A DNA stretch of 64,000 nucleotides from Labrys miyagiensis (GTDB lineage: Bacteria; Pseudomonadota; Alphaproteobacteria; Rhizobiales; Labraceae). The notes beneath the pieces were generated by a model. That model had not been told where the DNA came from, ran no database searches, and worked only from the letters and a program-made list of their open reading frames with translations. The stretch spans positions 620,001 through 684,000 of the forward strand of contig NZ_BSPC01000005.1 in NCBI RefSeq assembly GCF_030160835.1. The letters are read 5' to 3'. A program made the translations under genes and the position numbers. Shown piece by piece: positions 17,529-25,982 of the stretch. Positions within the stretch are counted from its first letter, which is position 1, and every line of letters starts with the position of its first letter.

Positions 17529-19052
17529 ATGTCGTTGTCTCGCTGGTCTGCACTCATTGGGATGACCCTTGTCGTCATCTTTGTTCTGGGAACGCCGGGC
17601 TGGGCGCAGGATGCCGCGCCCGCCGCTCCTGCGGCCAAGGCCGAACGGGGAGAAGACCGGGACGCCGATCGGCCGCCCAGCCTCCCCTCGGATTCCATTA
17701 CCCATCACACGGTCTCCCTGGCGGGTGGCCGCGTGCTGAGCTTAAAGGCGACGGCCGGCAGTCTCCGGCTTCGGGACGAGAAGGGGCATGAACTCGCGCA
17801 GGTCGGCTATATCGCCTATGAGCTCGACGGTGCCGAGGCCGGGTCCCGACCCGTGACCTTTGTTTTCAATGGCGGGCCCGGCGCAGGCTCGGCCTGGCTG
17901 AATATCGGGGCCATCGGGCCCTGGCGCCTGCCCATGGAAGCGGGAAAGATCTATCCCTCGGCGCCTCCGGTGCTGGTCGACAATCAGGAGACCTGGCTCG
18001 ACTTCACCGATCTCGTCTTCATCGACCCGCCGGGCACCGGCTATAGCCGCATCACCGCGACGGGCGATGATGTGCGCAAGAGCCTCTGGTCCGTCGAAGG
18101 CGACATCCAGGCGCTGACCGTCGTGGTGCGCCGCTGGCTCGCGCAGAACCAGCGGCTCGAATCGCCCAAATTCATTGCCGGCGAGAGCTATGGCGGCTTT
18201 CGCGGGCCGCGCCTTGCCGAGGAACTCGCCATGAAGGAGGGTATCGGCATCAATGGCCTGGTGCTGATCTCGCCGGCGTTGGACTTTTCCGCCGACGACG
18301 GTGCGTTTTACTGGCTGGACCGCCTGCCGGCCTATACGGCTGCGCACCGTGAGCAATCCGGGCCCGTCACCCGTGAGCAGCTTGCCGATGTCGAGCGCTA
18401 CGCGATCGGCGATTACCTCCAGGATTACCTGCGCGGCCCGCGCGATATGGCGGCGGTGGCCCGCATGGTGCAGCGCGTGACCGAGCTGACGGGGCTCGAC
18501 CCGGCGCTGGTCAAGCGGCTTGGCGGGCGCATCGACAAGACGACCTTCCAGCGCGAGATCCTGCGGCCCGAGGGCAAGGTCGTCGGCTTCTACGACGCCA
18601 CCGTCAGCGCCTACGATCCCGAGCCGGCCTCGAACTACAACAACTGGCACGACCCCGCTTTGGAGGGCGTGGAGGCGCCGATGACCAGCGCGATCATGGA
18701 TCTCTACAATCGCGAACTCGGCTGGAAGACCATCGAGCGCTACGAGATCCTCAACGGTCGGGTCGGCAGTTCCTGGGAGTGGGGCGACCGGCTCTCGCCG
18801 CCCTCGTCCATGGATGCGCTGCGCGGCATGCTGGCGCTCGACCCGCATTTCCGCGTGCTGGTGACCGGCGGCCTCACGGACATCCAGGTCCCCTATTTCC
18901 AGAACAAGCGCCTGCTCGACCAGGTACCGGACTATGGCCCGCCGGGCCGGTTGCAATTCAAGGTCTATGGCGGCGGCCACATGTTCTATTCGCGCGACGA
19001 CAGCCGCAAGGCTCTGCATGAGGACGCGCGGACATTGGTGGCGGGGCCGTAG
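17529..19052 (+). CDS. Secreted serine carboxypeptidase, family S10
   Basis: A 507-residue protein with a clear signal peptide (cleavage near GWAQ-DAAP, residue 27), so it acts in the periplasm or outside. The S10 hallmarks are present: NGGPGAGSAW (oxyanion region, about 114-123), GESYGG with the nucleophilic Ser at about 220, a DIQVPY segment carrying the acid Asp, and GGGHMF with the catalytic His near the C-terminus. It should remove C-terminal residues from peptides at acidic pH. It stands alone, 200 bases after ubiG. A second S10 domain is encoded at 45.6 kb, but without a signal peptide. Confidence 0.9.
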   Translation: MSLSRWSALIGMTLVVIFVLGTPGWAQDAAPAAPAAKAERGEDRDADRPPSLPSDSITHHTVSLAGGRVLSLKATAGSLRLRDEKGHELAQVGYIAYELDGAEAGSRPVTFVFNGGPGAGSAWLNIGAIGPWRLPMEAGKIYPSAPPVLVDNQETWLDFTDLVFIDPPGTGYSRITATGDDVRKSLWSVEGDIQALTVVVRRWLAQNQRLESPKFIAGESYGGFRGPRLAEELAMKEGIGINGLVLISPALDFSADDGAFYWLDRLPAYTAAHREQSGPVTREQLADVERYAIGDYLQDYLRGPRDMAAVARMVQRVTELTGLDPALVKRLGGRIDKTTFQREILRPEGKVVGFYDATVSAYDPEPASNYNNWHDPALEGVEAPMTSAIMDLYNRELGWKTIERYEILNGRVGSSWEWGDRLSPPSSMDALRGMLALDPHFRVLVTGGLTDIQVPYFQNKRLLDQVPDYGPPGRLQFKVYGGGHMFYSRDDSRKALHEDARTLVAGP

Positions 19053-19118
19053 AGGGAGGGAGCCTTCGCGCTCGGTCCACTCCGAGCGCAAATCGGCGCC
19101 TTCACTCTCCCTCTACGG
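19047..19118. terminator. Nested inverted repeats spanning two convergent stop codons
   Basis: Outer arms CCGTAGAGGGAG / CTCCCTCTACGG (19047-19058, 19107-19118) contain the TAG stops of both the S10 gene and the LacI-family gene. An inner GCGCTCGG/CCGAGCGC hairpin (19068-19075, 19082-19089) sits in the middle. It is a probable bidirectional transcription end without long U-tracts. Confidence 0.5.
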
Positions 19119-20141
19119 CAGATTGTCCCTCAGATAGATGTCGATCCTGATCCGCTCCTGTCCGGGATCGATGGGCTGGCCGTCCGTTAGCGCGCGCAGC
19201 ACGCGCATGGCGCTGCGGGCCTCGTGGCCGGGGTCCTGGTTGAGGATGGCGTCGAAGGTGCCCTCGATCAGGGCCTCGCGCGAATGGTCGGTCAGCTCAT
19301 GGGCGATGACGCAGATCTTCTGCCCGAGGCCGCGCTTGCGCAGGGCGGCGATGACGCCGCGATTGCCAGCGCCGAGGCTGTAAAGACCGATAATGTCGCT
19401 GTGGGCGTCGAGCAGGGCGCCGAGGACCTCCTCGGCGACGGCGGCGTTGTCGCGGCCCTCGATCACCGGCAGGGCGGCCAACTCGGGATATTCGGTGCGC
19501 AGCACGCGCTCGAAGCCGAAATGGCGCTCGGCATGGTCGCGCAGCAGCATCGAGCCGGCGAGGATGGCGATGCGGCCCTTGCGGCCATTGAGGAAGCGGC
19601 CCATCAGGGAGGCGGCGGTACGGCCGGCGGCGCTGTTGTCGATGCCGACGAAATGGGCGCGGCGCGAGCCAGGCACGTCGGAGACCAGTGTCACCACTGG
19701 CACGCCGCGGACGGAGAGGCGGTCGATGGCCTGGCGCACCAGGGCATTGTCGGTTGCCACCACGGCCACGCCGGTGAGCGGCGTGCCCTCCAGCCCGTTG
19801 AGGGCGAGGGCGAGCGTGTCGTCGTCGAAGGGCGGCACCTCGATCACGCGGATGCTGACGCGCTCGGCCGCGTTGAGATCGGCGAGGCGCGCCACCTCGG
19901 TGGCGAGGTTGCGCATGAAGGTGTTGACGCCGGTGGGGATGAGGAAGACGAGCTGGTATTCGCGCTGCTTGGCCAGCATGGCTGCGGCGAGGTCGCGCCG
20001 ATAATTCAGCCGCGCCATGGCCTGCTCGACCTTCTCGATCGTCGCCGGCCGCACGCCGCCCCGCCGGTTGAGCACGCGGTCGATCGTGGCCAGGCTTACG
20101 CCCGCGGCATTTGCCAGATCATGCACCGTCGCCCGTGCCAT
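19113..20141 (-). CDS. LacI-family transcriptional regulator
   Basis: A 342-residue repressor. An N-terminal helix-turn-helix and hinge (TVHDLANAAGVSLATIDRVLNRRGGV, about residues 5-30) is followed by a periplasmic-binding-protein-like effector domain with VGIDNSAAGRTAA and a C-terminal IDIYLRDNLP. The helix-turn-helix reads LATIDRV where many members have STVSRV. No sugar transporter or catabolic gene is adjacent, so its target is unknown. Two palindromes just upstream (20195-20216) suggest self-regulation. Confidence 0.9.
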   Translation of the reverse strand: MARATVHDLANAAGVSLATIDRVLNRRGGVRPATIEKVEQAMARLNYRRDLAAAMLAKQREYQLVFLIPTGVNTFMRNLATEVARLADLNAAERVSIRVIEVPPFDDDTLALALNGLEGTPLTGVAVVATDNALVRQAIDRLSVRGVPVVTLVSDVPGSRRAHFVGIDNSAAGRTAASLMGRFLNGRKGRIAILAGSMLLRDHAERHFGFERVLRTEYPELAALPVIEGRDNAAVAEEVLGALLDAHSDIIGLYSLGAGNRGVIAALRKRGLGQKICVIAHELTDHSREALIEGTFDAILNQDPGHEARSAMRVLRALTDGQPIDPGQERIRIDIYLRDNLP

Positions 20142-20194
20142 GGAGATATCAGCCCCGATTTTTCAGGAACGTACCTCAGAACTCGTACAGGCGC

Positions 20195-20216
20195 AAACGT
20201 TTCGGTAAATCGATTT
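20195..20216. promoter_or_regulatory. Two candidate LacI-type operators upstream of the regulator gene
   Basis: AAACGTTT (20195-20202) and AAATCGATTT (20207-20216) are perfect palindromes with the central CG typical of LacI/GalR operators. They lie 53-75 bases before the start codon. Confidence 0.45.
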
Positions 20217-20437
20217 CACAAGCCGAGCCTTCAGATTTCGTTTTGTAAGACAGATAGTTAGTGCGAGCAAGCGGCGGCACGGATCATGAACTCCAAAGCA
20301 GCGGAAGCGCGACGTCAACGGATGATTGACGCACCTCATTTATTGTGCGCCGCAAACAAAAAGACTGGCTGAGAAATAGGTCCTGGAGGGCGGCCAGGGG
20401 CAGGAAAGCCGCGCCAACAACTTTTGGAACGTGCCAA

Positions 20438-21085
20438 TCAGAACATCAGCGGCCATACTTCGGCGGCGCCGCGCCAGATCATGTCGCAGGCGACGTAGAG
20501 GATAGCGATAAGGCCGACATAGGCGATCCAGCGATGACGCTGCAGCAGCCTGGCGATCAGGCTGGCGGCGATGCCCATCAGCGCGATGGAAACGGCGAGG
20601 CCGAAGATCAGCACCCATAGGTGGTCGCGCGCCGCGCCGGCGACGGCGAGCACGTTGTCGAGCGACATCGAGACGTCGGCGATGACGATCTGCCAGGCGG
20701 CCTGGGCGAAAGTCTTGCGCGGCACGCCATTGCCGTTCTCGCCCCCCTCCAAGGCGCGCTGGGCGGCATCCTCCTCATGATGGCCGGTGCGCAGTTCGCG
20801 ATACATCTTCCAGCACACCCACAGCAGCAGGATGCCGCCGGCGAGCAGCAGGCCGACGATGGCAAGGAGCTGGGTGGTGACGGCGGCGAAGATGATGCGC
20901 AGCACCGTGGCGGCGGCGATGCCGATCAGGATGGCACGGGTGCGCTGTTCCTTGGGCAGGCCCGCCGCGGCGAGGCCGATGACGAGCGCATTGTCGCCCG
21001 CCAGCACGAGGTCGATCATGATAACCTGGCCGAGGGCGACCATGGAAGCCACGGAGACGAGGTCGGATAACACGAAGTCGGACAT
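20438..21085 (-). CDS. TerC-family (YjbE-type) integral membrane protein
   Basis: A 215-residue membrane protein. It has about seven hydrophobic segments, with the paired acidic motifs of the family: GDNALVIG in the first half and SLDNVLAVAG in the second. TerC/YjbE proteins export divalent metals, chiefly manganese. The start at 21085 is chosen because family members begin just before the first membrane helix; the frame could extend to 21208. The leader upstream can fold into alternative hairpins, one of which covers the ribosome-binding site. Metal specificity is inferred from the family. Confidence 0.88.
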   Translation of the reverse strand: MSDFVLSDLVSVASMVALGQVIMIDLVLAGDNALVIGLAAAGLPKEQRTRAILIGIAAATVLRIIFAAVTTQLLAIVGLLLAGGILLLWVCWKMYRELRTGHHEEDAAQRALEGGENGNGVPRKTFAQAAWQIVIADVSMSLDNVLAVAGAARDHLWVLIFGLAVSIALMGIAASLIARLLQRHRWIAYVGLIAILYVACDMIWRGAAEVWPLMF

Positions 21086-21093
21086 TGAGAAGG

Positions 21094-21186
21094 GCTCTCT
21101 CGTTCGGATGCGGGAGAGCGGTTCCAGTTTTTGCCAAGGCTCATAACCTTGGCCGCGTTGGGGGATGGACGCGCCGGGGCCGCTCT
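21094..21186 (-). promoter_or_regulatory. Structured 5' leader of the TerC gene with two exclusive hairpins
   Basis: On the minus strand AGAGCGG (21186-21180) can pair with CCGCTCT (21121-21115), enclosing a stem GCCAAGG/CCTTGGC (21153-21147, 21139-21133). The same CGCTCTC region can instead pair with GAGAGC (21099-21094), which overlaps the purine-rich stretch before the ATG. The pairings exclude each other, as in translational riboswitches. The canonical yybP-ykoY manganese riboswitch consensus is not visible. Confidence 0.4.
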
Positions 21187-21380
21187 GTCTGCTCCAGTCC
21201 GACATCACAGTTCTTGCTGGGTCGTCAGTCAGGGTTCGGAATCGAAACCATTGCTGACGGCCTGCCCTAGAACTGCCAGAGGGGCCCGGCCTGGTGGGTT
21301 TCCTCTACCGCAAGTTGCAGTGGAAGAAAAGTTCCGATCGTGCATGGCTGTGGGAATAGTTACGCAACCGCCGCCGCGGC

Positions 21381-21827
21381 CTAATTCCGCTCGTCCGGCA
21401 GCATCGGCAGCGGCATGATCTCGATGCCGTCCTCGATCAGGCTGCGCACGTCCTCACCTGAAGCCTCGCCATGGATGGCGCGGTGCTCGATCTCGCCGTC
21501 ATGCATCGCGCGTGCCTCGTTGGCGAAGCGTTCGCCGACATAATCGGACTTCTCGGTCAGCATCGCCCGCAATTCGCGCACCTTGGCACGCAACGCCTGC
21601 TCCTCGGGCGACATCAGCGCCACCGGCTGCGGGGCGGGTGCGGAAGGAGCCGGCTCGCGGTCCTTGCGGGCGACCTGCGGGGCCATGATGGCCTTGCCGA
21701 TTTTCACGGAAGCGCATTGGGGGCAGCTCAACAGGCCGCGCTCGGCCTGGTCGTCAAAGGACGAACTGTCGCGGAACCAGCTTTCGAAGGCATGTCCCTG
21801 GTCGCAGACAAGGGAGAAACGGATCAC
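21381..21827 (-). CDS. DUF1178 family protein
   Basis: A 148-residue protein beginning MIRFSLVCDQGHAFESWF, with a CPQC pair further on (about 36-39), so probably a small zinc ribbon. A Pro/Ala linker and an EEQALRAKVRELRAMLTEKSDYVGERFANEAR helix follow. This is the standard DUF1178 layout in alphaproteobacteria. The start overlaps the stop of the Nit gene (ATGA, 21824-21827), so it is in the Nit-grxC operon. Function unknown. Confidence 0.9.
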   Translation of the reverse strand: MIRFSLVCDQGHAFESWFRDSSSFDDQAERGLLSCPQCASVKIGKAIMAPQVARKDREPAPSAPAPQPVALMSPEEQALRAKVRELRAMLTEKSDYVGERFANEARAMHDGEIEHRAIHGEASGEDVRSLIEDGIEIMPLPMLPDERN

Positions 21828-22666
21828 TCTGCAGCCCTCAGCGCCGGCTCCGTCTTGAGGGTAAAGGAGCGGGCGTTCTTCAAGTTCGGAATCTTGCCGC
21901 GCGTCGCCGCCACGGCATGGACGTCGATCTCACCATAGATCAGGCCGAGCGTGTCGCCGGCATCGGCGGTGACGCGGCCCCAGGGATCGATAATGACGGA
22001 ATGGCCATAGGTGTCGCGGCCGTCGTCATGGTGGCCGACCTGCGCGGCAGAGATCATCCAGGCGCCGTTCTCGATGGCGCGGGCGCGCTGCAGCACATGC
22101 CAATGTGCCTCGCCCGTCTGCTTGGTGAAGCAGGCCGGGGCGCTGATCACATCGGCGCCGGCATCGCCGTAGGCGCGGAAGAGCTGTGGGAAACGCACGT
22201 CGTAACAGATGGCAAGGCCGAGGCGCCCGAAGGGCAGGTCCACCGTCACCGCATCGTTGCCGCCGACATAGGCGTTGGATTCGCGCCAGCTCTCGCCGCC
22301 GGCAAGATCGACATCGAAGAGATGGATCTTGTCATAGGAGGCGACGACTTCGCCCTTGGGGTCGATCACGAAGGCGCGGTTGGCCGCCTTCTCGCCGACG
22401 CGCACCGCCATCGAGCCGATGTGAAGATGGATGGCGTTCTCGCGCGCGATAGCGCGGAAGGCGTCGAGCTCGGGATTGCTGTGGTCATCGCCGATGGCGG
22501 CCATCATGGCGGCGCGGTCGCGGTTGACCACGGTCGTCATCTCCGGGGTCTGCAGGTAGTCGGCGCCGGCCGCCTTGGCCTCGCGCGCCGCCGAGGCCAC
22601 GGTAGCGACATTGGCGGAGGGCACCACGCCGGAGCGCATCTGCAGGACGGCGGCTTTGAATCGCAT
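21824..22666 (-). CDS. Nit-type carbon-nitrogen hydrolase (deaminated-glutathione amidase-like)
   Basis: A 280-residue nitrilase-superfamily amidase. The Glu-Lys-Cys triad is present: E42 (LQTPEMTT), K113 (YDKIHLFDVD) and C154 (AICYDVRFP). These motifs match the Nit1/Nit2 branch, which hydrolyses deaminated glutathione or omega-amides such as 2-oxoglutaramate. The start at 22666 gives the usual MRFKAAVLQMRSG N-terminus. It lies 13 bases after grxC and overlaps the DUF1178 gene, so a glutathione-repair role fits the context. Confidence 0.92.
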   Translation of the reverse strand: MRFKAAVLQMRSGVVPSANVATVASAAREAKAAGADYLQTPEMTTVVNRDRAAMMAAIGDDHSNPELDAFRAIARENAIHLHIGSMAVRVGEKAANRAFVIDPKGEVVASYDKIHLFDVDLAGGESWRESNAYVGGNDAVTVDLPFGRLGLAICYDVRFPQLFRAYGDAGADVISAPACFTKQTGEAHWHVLQRARAIENGAWMISAAQVGHHDDGRDTYGHSVIIDPWGRVTADAGDTLGLIYGEIDVHAVAATRGKIPNLKNARSFTLKTEPALRAAE

Positions 22667-22679
22667 CACGGACTTTCCT

Positions 22680-22937
22680 TCAGGCTGCGAGAAGCTTGTC
22701 GAGACCACCGGTGGCCTCGAGGTCGTGCAGATCGTCGCTGCCGCCGACATGGGTCTCGCCGATGAAGATCTGCGGCACCGTGTACCGGCCACGGGTTCGT
22801 GCGCTCATGGCTTTCTGCAGGTCCGGCCGGCCATCGACATCGATCTCCTCGAACGGAACACCCTTGCGGGTGAGAAGGGTCTTTGCTGCCTTGCAATAGG
22901 GGCACCAGGACTTGGAATAAACCACGACGGGCGGCAT
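22680..22937 (-). CDS. grxC: Glutaredoxin 3 (GrxC)
   Basis: An 85-residue dithiol glutaredoxin with the active site CPYC at residues 12-15, the TVPQIFIG cis-proline segment and GGSDDLHDLE glutathione-binding region. It reduces disulfides and glutathionylated proteins with glutathione. It heads a grxC-nit-DUF1178 operon on the minus strand. Confidence 0.96.
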   Translation of the reverse strand: MPPVVVYSKSWCPYCKAAKTLLTRKGVPFEEIDVDGRPDLQKAMSARTRGRYTVPQIFIGETHVGGSDDLHDLEATGGLDKLLAA

Positions 22938-23112
22938 GCCAGTATTTCCGATCAGTGAAAGAACTCTCTGAGAAATAGGGAGGTTCCGGCAAAATTCAAT
23001 CAGGCATTATAAGCGGTTGAGGGGCGCTCACAAGGGAGGGAGCGGAGGGCCGAAAACGGGCGAGTTCCCGGGTCAAGGCCAACAACGGTAATTGACGGAA
23101 TAGGTTTGTAAT

Positions 23113-23149
23113 TTGCGCAAATCTAAAACCTCGCTTTAGATTTGCGCAA
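23113..23149. repeat. Perfect 15-base inverted repeat
   Basis: 23113-23127 and 23135-23149 are exact reverse complements with a 7-base loop, and each arm contains the palindrome TTGCGCAA. It lies between the DUF1963 stop and the grxC promoter region. No U-tract follows on the minus strand, so a protein-binding site is as likely as a terminator. Confidence 0.55.
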
Positions 23150-23170
23150 CACGACCCCAGAAATGTCCTC

Positions 23171-24277
23171 TCAATCGTTCTGGAAGACCATCCAGGCCTT
23201 GTCGAAGGCCCGGGCACGCACGTCCTGCTCGCGCATCAGCACGTAGAGGCAACCCGAGGGGAGCAGCCCGACGGCGTCGTCGCGGCCGATCTGCAGCAGC
23301 AGGCGCCAGCGATAGGCGGTCTTGAGCAGGCGTCGGGCCTCGGCGGTGTTGAAAGCCTCCCCTGTCCCGCAATAGATGCCATGCGTGGCGAGCTTGGCCA
23401 TGGCCTGCATGCCGTTCTGCAGCGGGGCTGGCCAACCGCCGAGGCGGTGGTTCGGGCCCTCGCGGCTGTCGGGGGTGTCGAAGCGGGCGAGCCAGCCCTC
23501 GTAGCGGATCTCGTCGCTGTCCTCGTCCCAGAAGGTGCCGGCGTCCTCGCCATGCGCAAAGGCGTCGAAATTCCGGTCACTGGGCGGGATGGCGGTGAAG
23601 ACCGAGCGCGCCGTTACGGCGGCCGGCCGGAACAGGCTGTTCCAGCGCTCGCCCATCATCGCCGCCAGCGCAGCCGGGGCGGGCTTGCGCTCCAGCTGCT
23701 CGACGGGCGTCCTGTCCCAGATCAGACGGAAGCCGGCGGCGGTATAGGGGTCGAAGCCCGGCGGGCGTTCCCAATAGTCGCAGAAGAACAGGAGGCGGCC
23801 GTGATGGGGCAGCAGCGCCGGGTAACCCGCGTGCGACGACAGGCTGGCGAGGTCGAGTTGGGCGATGAAGGCGAGCGGGAACACGCTCTCCACCGCAGAA
23901 GCGAGATCGCTGCGTTCGCGGCTGAAGAGCCTGGCCTGCTCAGGCGTCATCCAGGAGCCCGGCCGCGTCGCCTCGCTCAGGAGGCGCGCAGCCTCGAGCC
24001 GGTGCGCCCGCGCCCGCTCGACGGCATCCTCATAGGGCGGGCGCTCTGGCCAGGCCATGTCGAGGGGCAGGTCCGGCAGGCCGCCGATCTTGCTGGCGCC
24101 GAGCGGGATCTGCGTCTCGTCGGCGAGGCCGGTCTCGAGCAGGAGCGCGGGCTGTGCCTGCTCGGCGAGATGGAGGGCAGTGCCCGCGGGCAGGCCCGCT
24201 CCCTGCAGGGACGCCAGAAGGTCCTCGCGGCTCTCCGGCCAGGCGATCGGCGCTTTCTTCGGCATTTCCAGCCCCAT
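23171..24277 (-). CDS. DUF1963 (YwqG-like) family protein
   Basis: A 368-residue protein. It has the DUF1963 features: LGASKIGGLPDLP near residue 60-72, a LAFIAQLDLASL segment, GRLLFFCDYWERPPG, and near the end LGGWPAPLQNGM and LLLQIGRDD. Function of the family is unknown. It is co-directional with comF (27-base gap) and separates comF from grxC. A 13-base direct repeat at 24265-24277 and 24284-24296 covers the start codon, and a second in-frame ATG at 24265 could also serve. Confidence 0.8.
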   Translation of the reverse strand: MGLEMPKKAPIAWPESREDLLASLQGAGLPAGTALHLAEQAQPALLLETGLADETQIPLGASKIGGLPDLPLDMAWPERPPYEDAVERARAHRLEAARLLSEATRPGSWMTPEQARLFSRERSDLASAVESVFPLAFIAQLDLASLSSHAGYPALLPHHGRLLFFCDYWERPPGFDPYTAAGFRLIWDRTPVEQLERKPAPAALAAMMGERWNSLFRPAAVTARSVFTAIPPSDRNFDAFAHGEDAGTFWDEDSDEIRYEGWLARFDTPDSREGPNHRLGGWPAPLQNGMQAMAKLATHGIYCGTGEAFNTAEARRLLKTAYRWRLLLQIGRDDAVGLLPSGCLYVLMREQDVRARAFDKAWMVFQND

Positions 24278-24304
24278 GCATTCTTTCCAGCCCCATCCAT
24301 TCTA

Positions 24305-25075
24305 TCATTCCAACGGCGTGGCCACCCGGGCGAAGACGAGCATGTCGACACCAGCCGCGCCGGCGCGCATCAGGGTGCGGGCGGCGGCCTCCGCCGTGGC
24401 GCCCGAGGTCAGCACGTCGTCGACCACCACGATCCGCTTGCCCTTGATGGCCGGGCGGTCAGCCGCGGCCACCGCGAAGGCGCCCTGCAGGTTGCGGGCA
24501 CGCTCGTTGCGGCTGAGGCCGACCTGGCGGGCGGTGCGCTTGGCGCGGGTGAGCAGCAGCGGCTCGTAGGCGATCGCCGAGCGCCGGCTCACCTCGCGCG
24601 CCAGCAGTGCCGCCTGGTTGAAGCGCCGGCGCCACTGACGCAGCCGGTGCAGCGGTATCGGGACGAGCATGTCGGCACCATCGAGGATGTCGCGTCCGGC
24701 CTGCGTCATCAACCCTGCCATGAAAGGCGCGATCTCGACGCGGTCGCCATATTTCAGCCGGTGCACCAATTCGATCGCCGCGCCCTCATAGCGCGCCGCG
24801 GCGCGGGCCTTGCCATAGGCTGGCGGGTTGGCGACCGCCTGGGCCGAAATCATGCCGTCGCCATGGTCGTAGACGAAGGGAATCCCCAGTCTTTCGCAAT
24901 AGGGCCGCTCGATCAAGGAGAGGTCGCGCCAGCAGGTGACGCAAAGGCTCGCATGGCTGCCTGTCACCTCGCGGCAGACCAGGCAGCGCGGCGGCAGCAC
25001 GATGTCGGCCAGACGTCCTCCTACCCGCGACAGCAGGCGCGCCAACCACGGGGATGCGACGGCATCAGCACACAT
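24305..25075 (-). CDS. comF: ComF-family phosphoribosyltransferase-like protein
   Basis: A 256-residue protein. It starts with a zinc ribbon (CLVC...CVTC) and continues with the conserved YCERLGIPF, AARYEG, LVHRLKYGDR, LVPIPLHRLR-RRRFNQA and the PRPP-loop VVVDDVLTSGAT. ComF proteins are linked to natural competence. The start at 25075 is chosen to begin shortly before the zinc ribbon; the frame runs back to 25168 without family-like sequence. Confidence 0.92.
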   Translation of the reverse strand: MCADAVASPWLARLLSRVGGRLADIVLPPRCLVCREVTGSHASLCVTCWRDLSLIERPYCERLGIPFVYDHGDGMISAQAVANPPAYGKARAAARYEGAAIELVHRLKYGDRVEIAPFMAGLMTQAGRDILDGADMLVPIPLHRLRQWRRRFNQAALLAREVSRRSAIAYEPLLLTRAKRTARQVGLSRNERARNLQGAFAVAAADRPAIKGKRIVVVDDVLTSGATAEAAARTLMRAGAAGVDMLVFARVATPLE

Positions 25076-25229
25076 TCCGGTAAAGTGACAAAGAACCTCT
25101 CGGCTGTCATCATAAGTTGGGTGTGTCGCCAGGATGGACACTGGTATCATGCTGCGGAATTGCGCCATGATTTGCCGAGCCGGCCCGACATAGCCATTAT
25201 GGCGGGCGTAATCCTGCCTTCAGACCGGA

Positions 25230-25982
25230 ATGCCCTTGTCAATGTCCGCTTCTCTTCGCACCGTCATCAGCCGCCTCGATATGTTCGCCGGCGCCAGTCC
25301 CGATGATATCGACGCCGTGGCCGCCCTTGCTGTCGAGCAGCGCTTCAAGGACGGCGAACAGCTGTTCTCGCGCGGCGCGCCGGGCGAGGGGATGGTGATC
25401 GTGCTGCAGGGGTCGATCCGTCTTTCCATCGTCTCGGTGGACGGGCGCGAGCTCATCCTGCGCGAAGCCGGGCCGGGCGATGTGATCGGCGAGATCGCGG
25501 TTCTCGATGGCGGGCGGCGGACCGCCGATGCGACGGCGGTCGGGCCCGTGGCGGTGGGCTTCATCGGGCAGGCGCCCTTTACCCGGCTGCTCTCCACGCG
25601 CCCGGCCATGCAGATGCTGATCCTGCAGGTGCTGTGCGCCCGGCTGCGCGACACCACCGACCAGCTCGAATCGATCGCGCTCTATCCGCTGGAGGCGCGC
25701 CTGGCCCGCTTCCTGCTCTGGCATGTGCAGCGCTTCGGACGCACCCGGCCGGATGGGGGCCGCAGTGCACCGCTTACCATTTCGCAGAGCGCCATCGCCA
25801 GCTTCGTCGGCGCCTCCAGGCCTAAGGTCAACCGCCTGCTTGCCTCCTTCGAGGAGCGCGGAGCCATCGAGAGGCGGGGCGCCATCGTGCATTGCGATAT
25901 CGCCGCCTTGACGCGCCTCGCCCAGGCGGAGGCGGCTGCGGGTGGAGAGGACGGCGCCAGCCAGGACGCCGAGCGTGGCTGA
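25230..25982 (+). CDS. Crp/Fnr-family transcriptional regulator with cyclic-nucleotide-binding cassette
   Basis: A 250-residue regulator. The N-terminal cNMP domain (about 15-130) carries a phosphate-binding cassette GEIAVLDGGRRTA at about 87-99 with the Glu and Arg-Thr-Ala used to hold cAMP. A helix-turn-helix (SQSAIASFVGASRPKVNRLL) lies near residues 190-210. The stop overlaps the start of an adenylate cyclase gene, so sensor and second-messenger source are coupled. Start is ATG at 25230 or 25242. Confidence 0.9.
   Translation: MPLSMSASLRTVISRLDMFAGASPDDIDAVAALAVEQRFKDGEQLFSRGAPGEGMVIVLQGSIRLSIVSVDGRELILREAGPGDVIGEIAVLDGGRRTADATAVGPVAVGFIGQAPFTRLLSTRPAMQMLILQVLCARLRDTTDQLESIALYPLEARLARFLLWHVQRFGRTRPDGGRSAPLTISQSAIASFVGASRPKVNRLLASFEERGAIERRGAIVHCDIAALTRLAQAEAAAGGEDGASQDAERG

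Noticed and set aside
21086-21360. Canonical yybP-ykoY manganese riboswitch before the TerC gene
   Set aside because: The conserved GGGGAGTA-type core was not found on the minus strand, so only an unclassified structured leader is reported.
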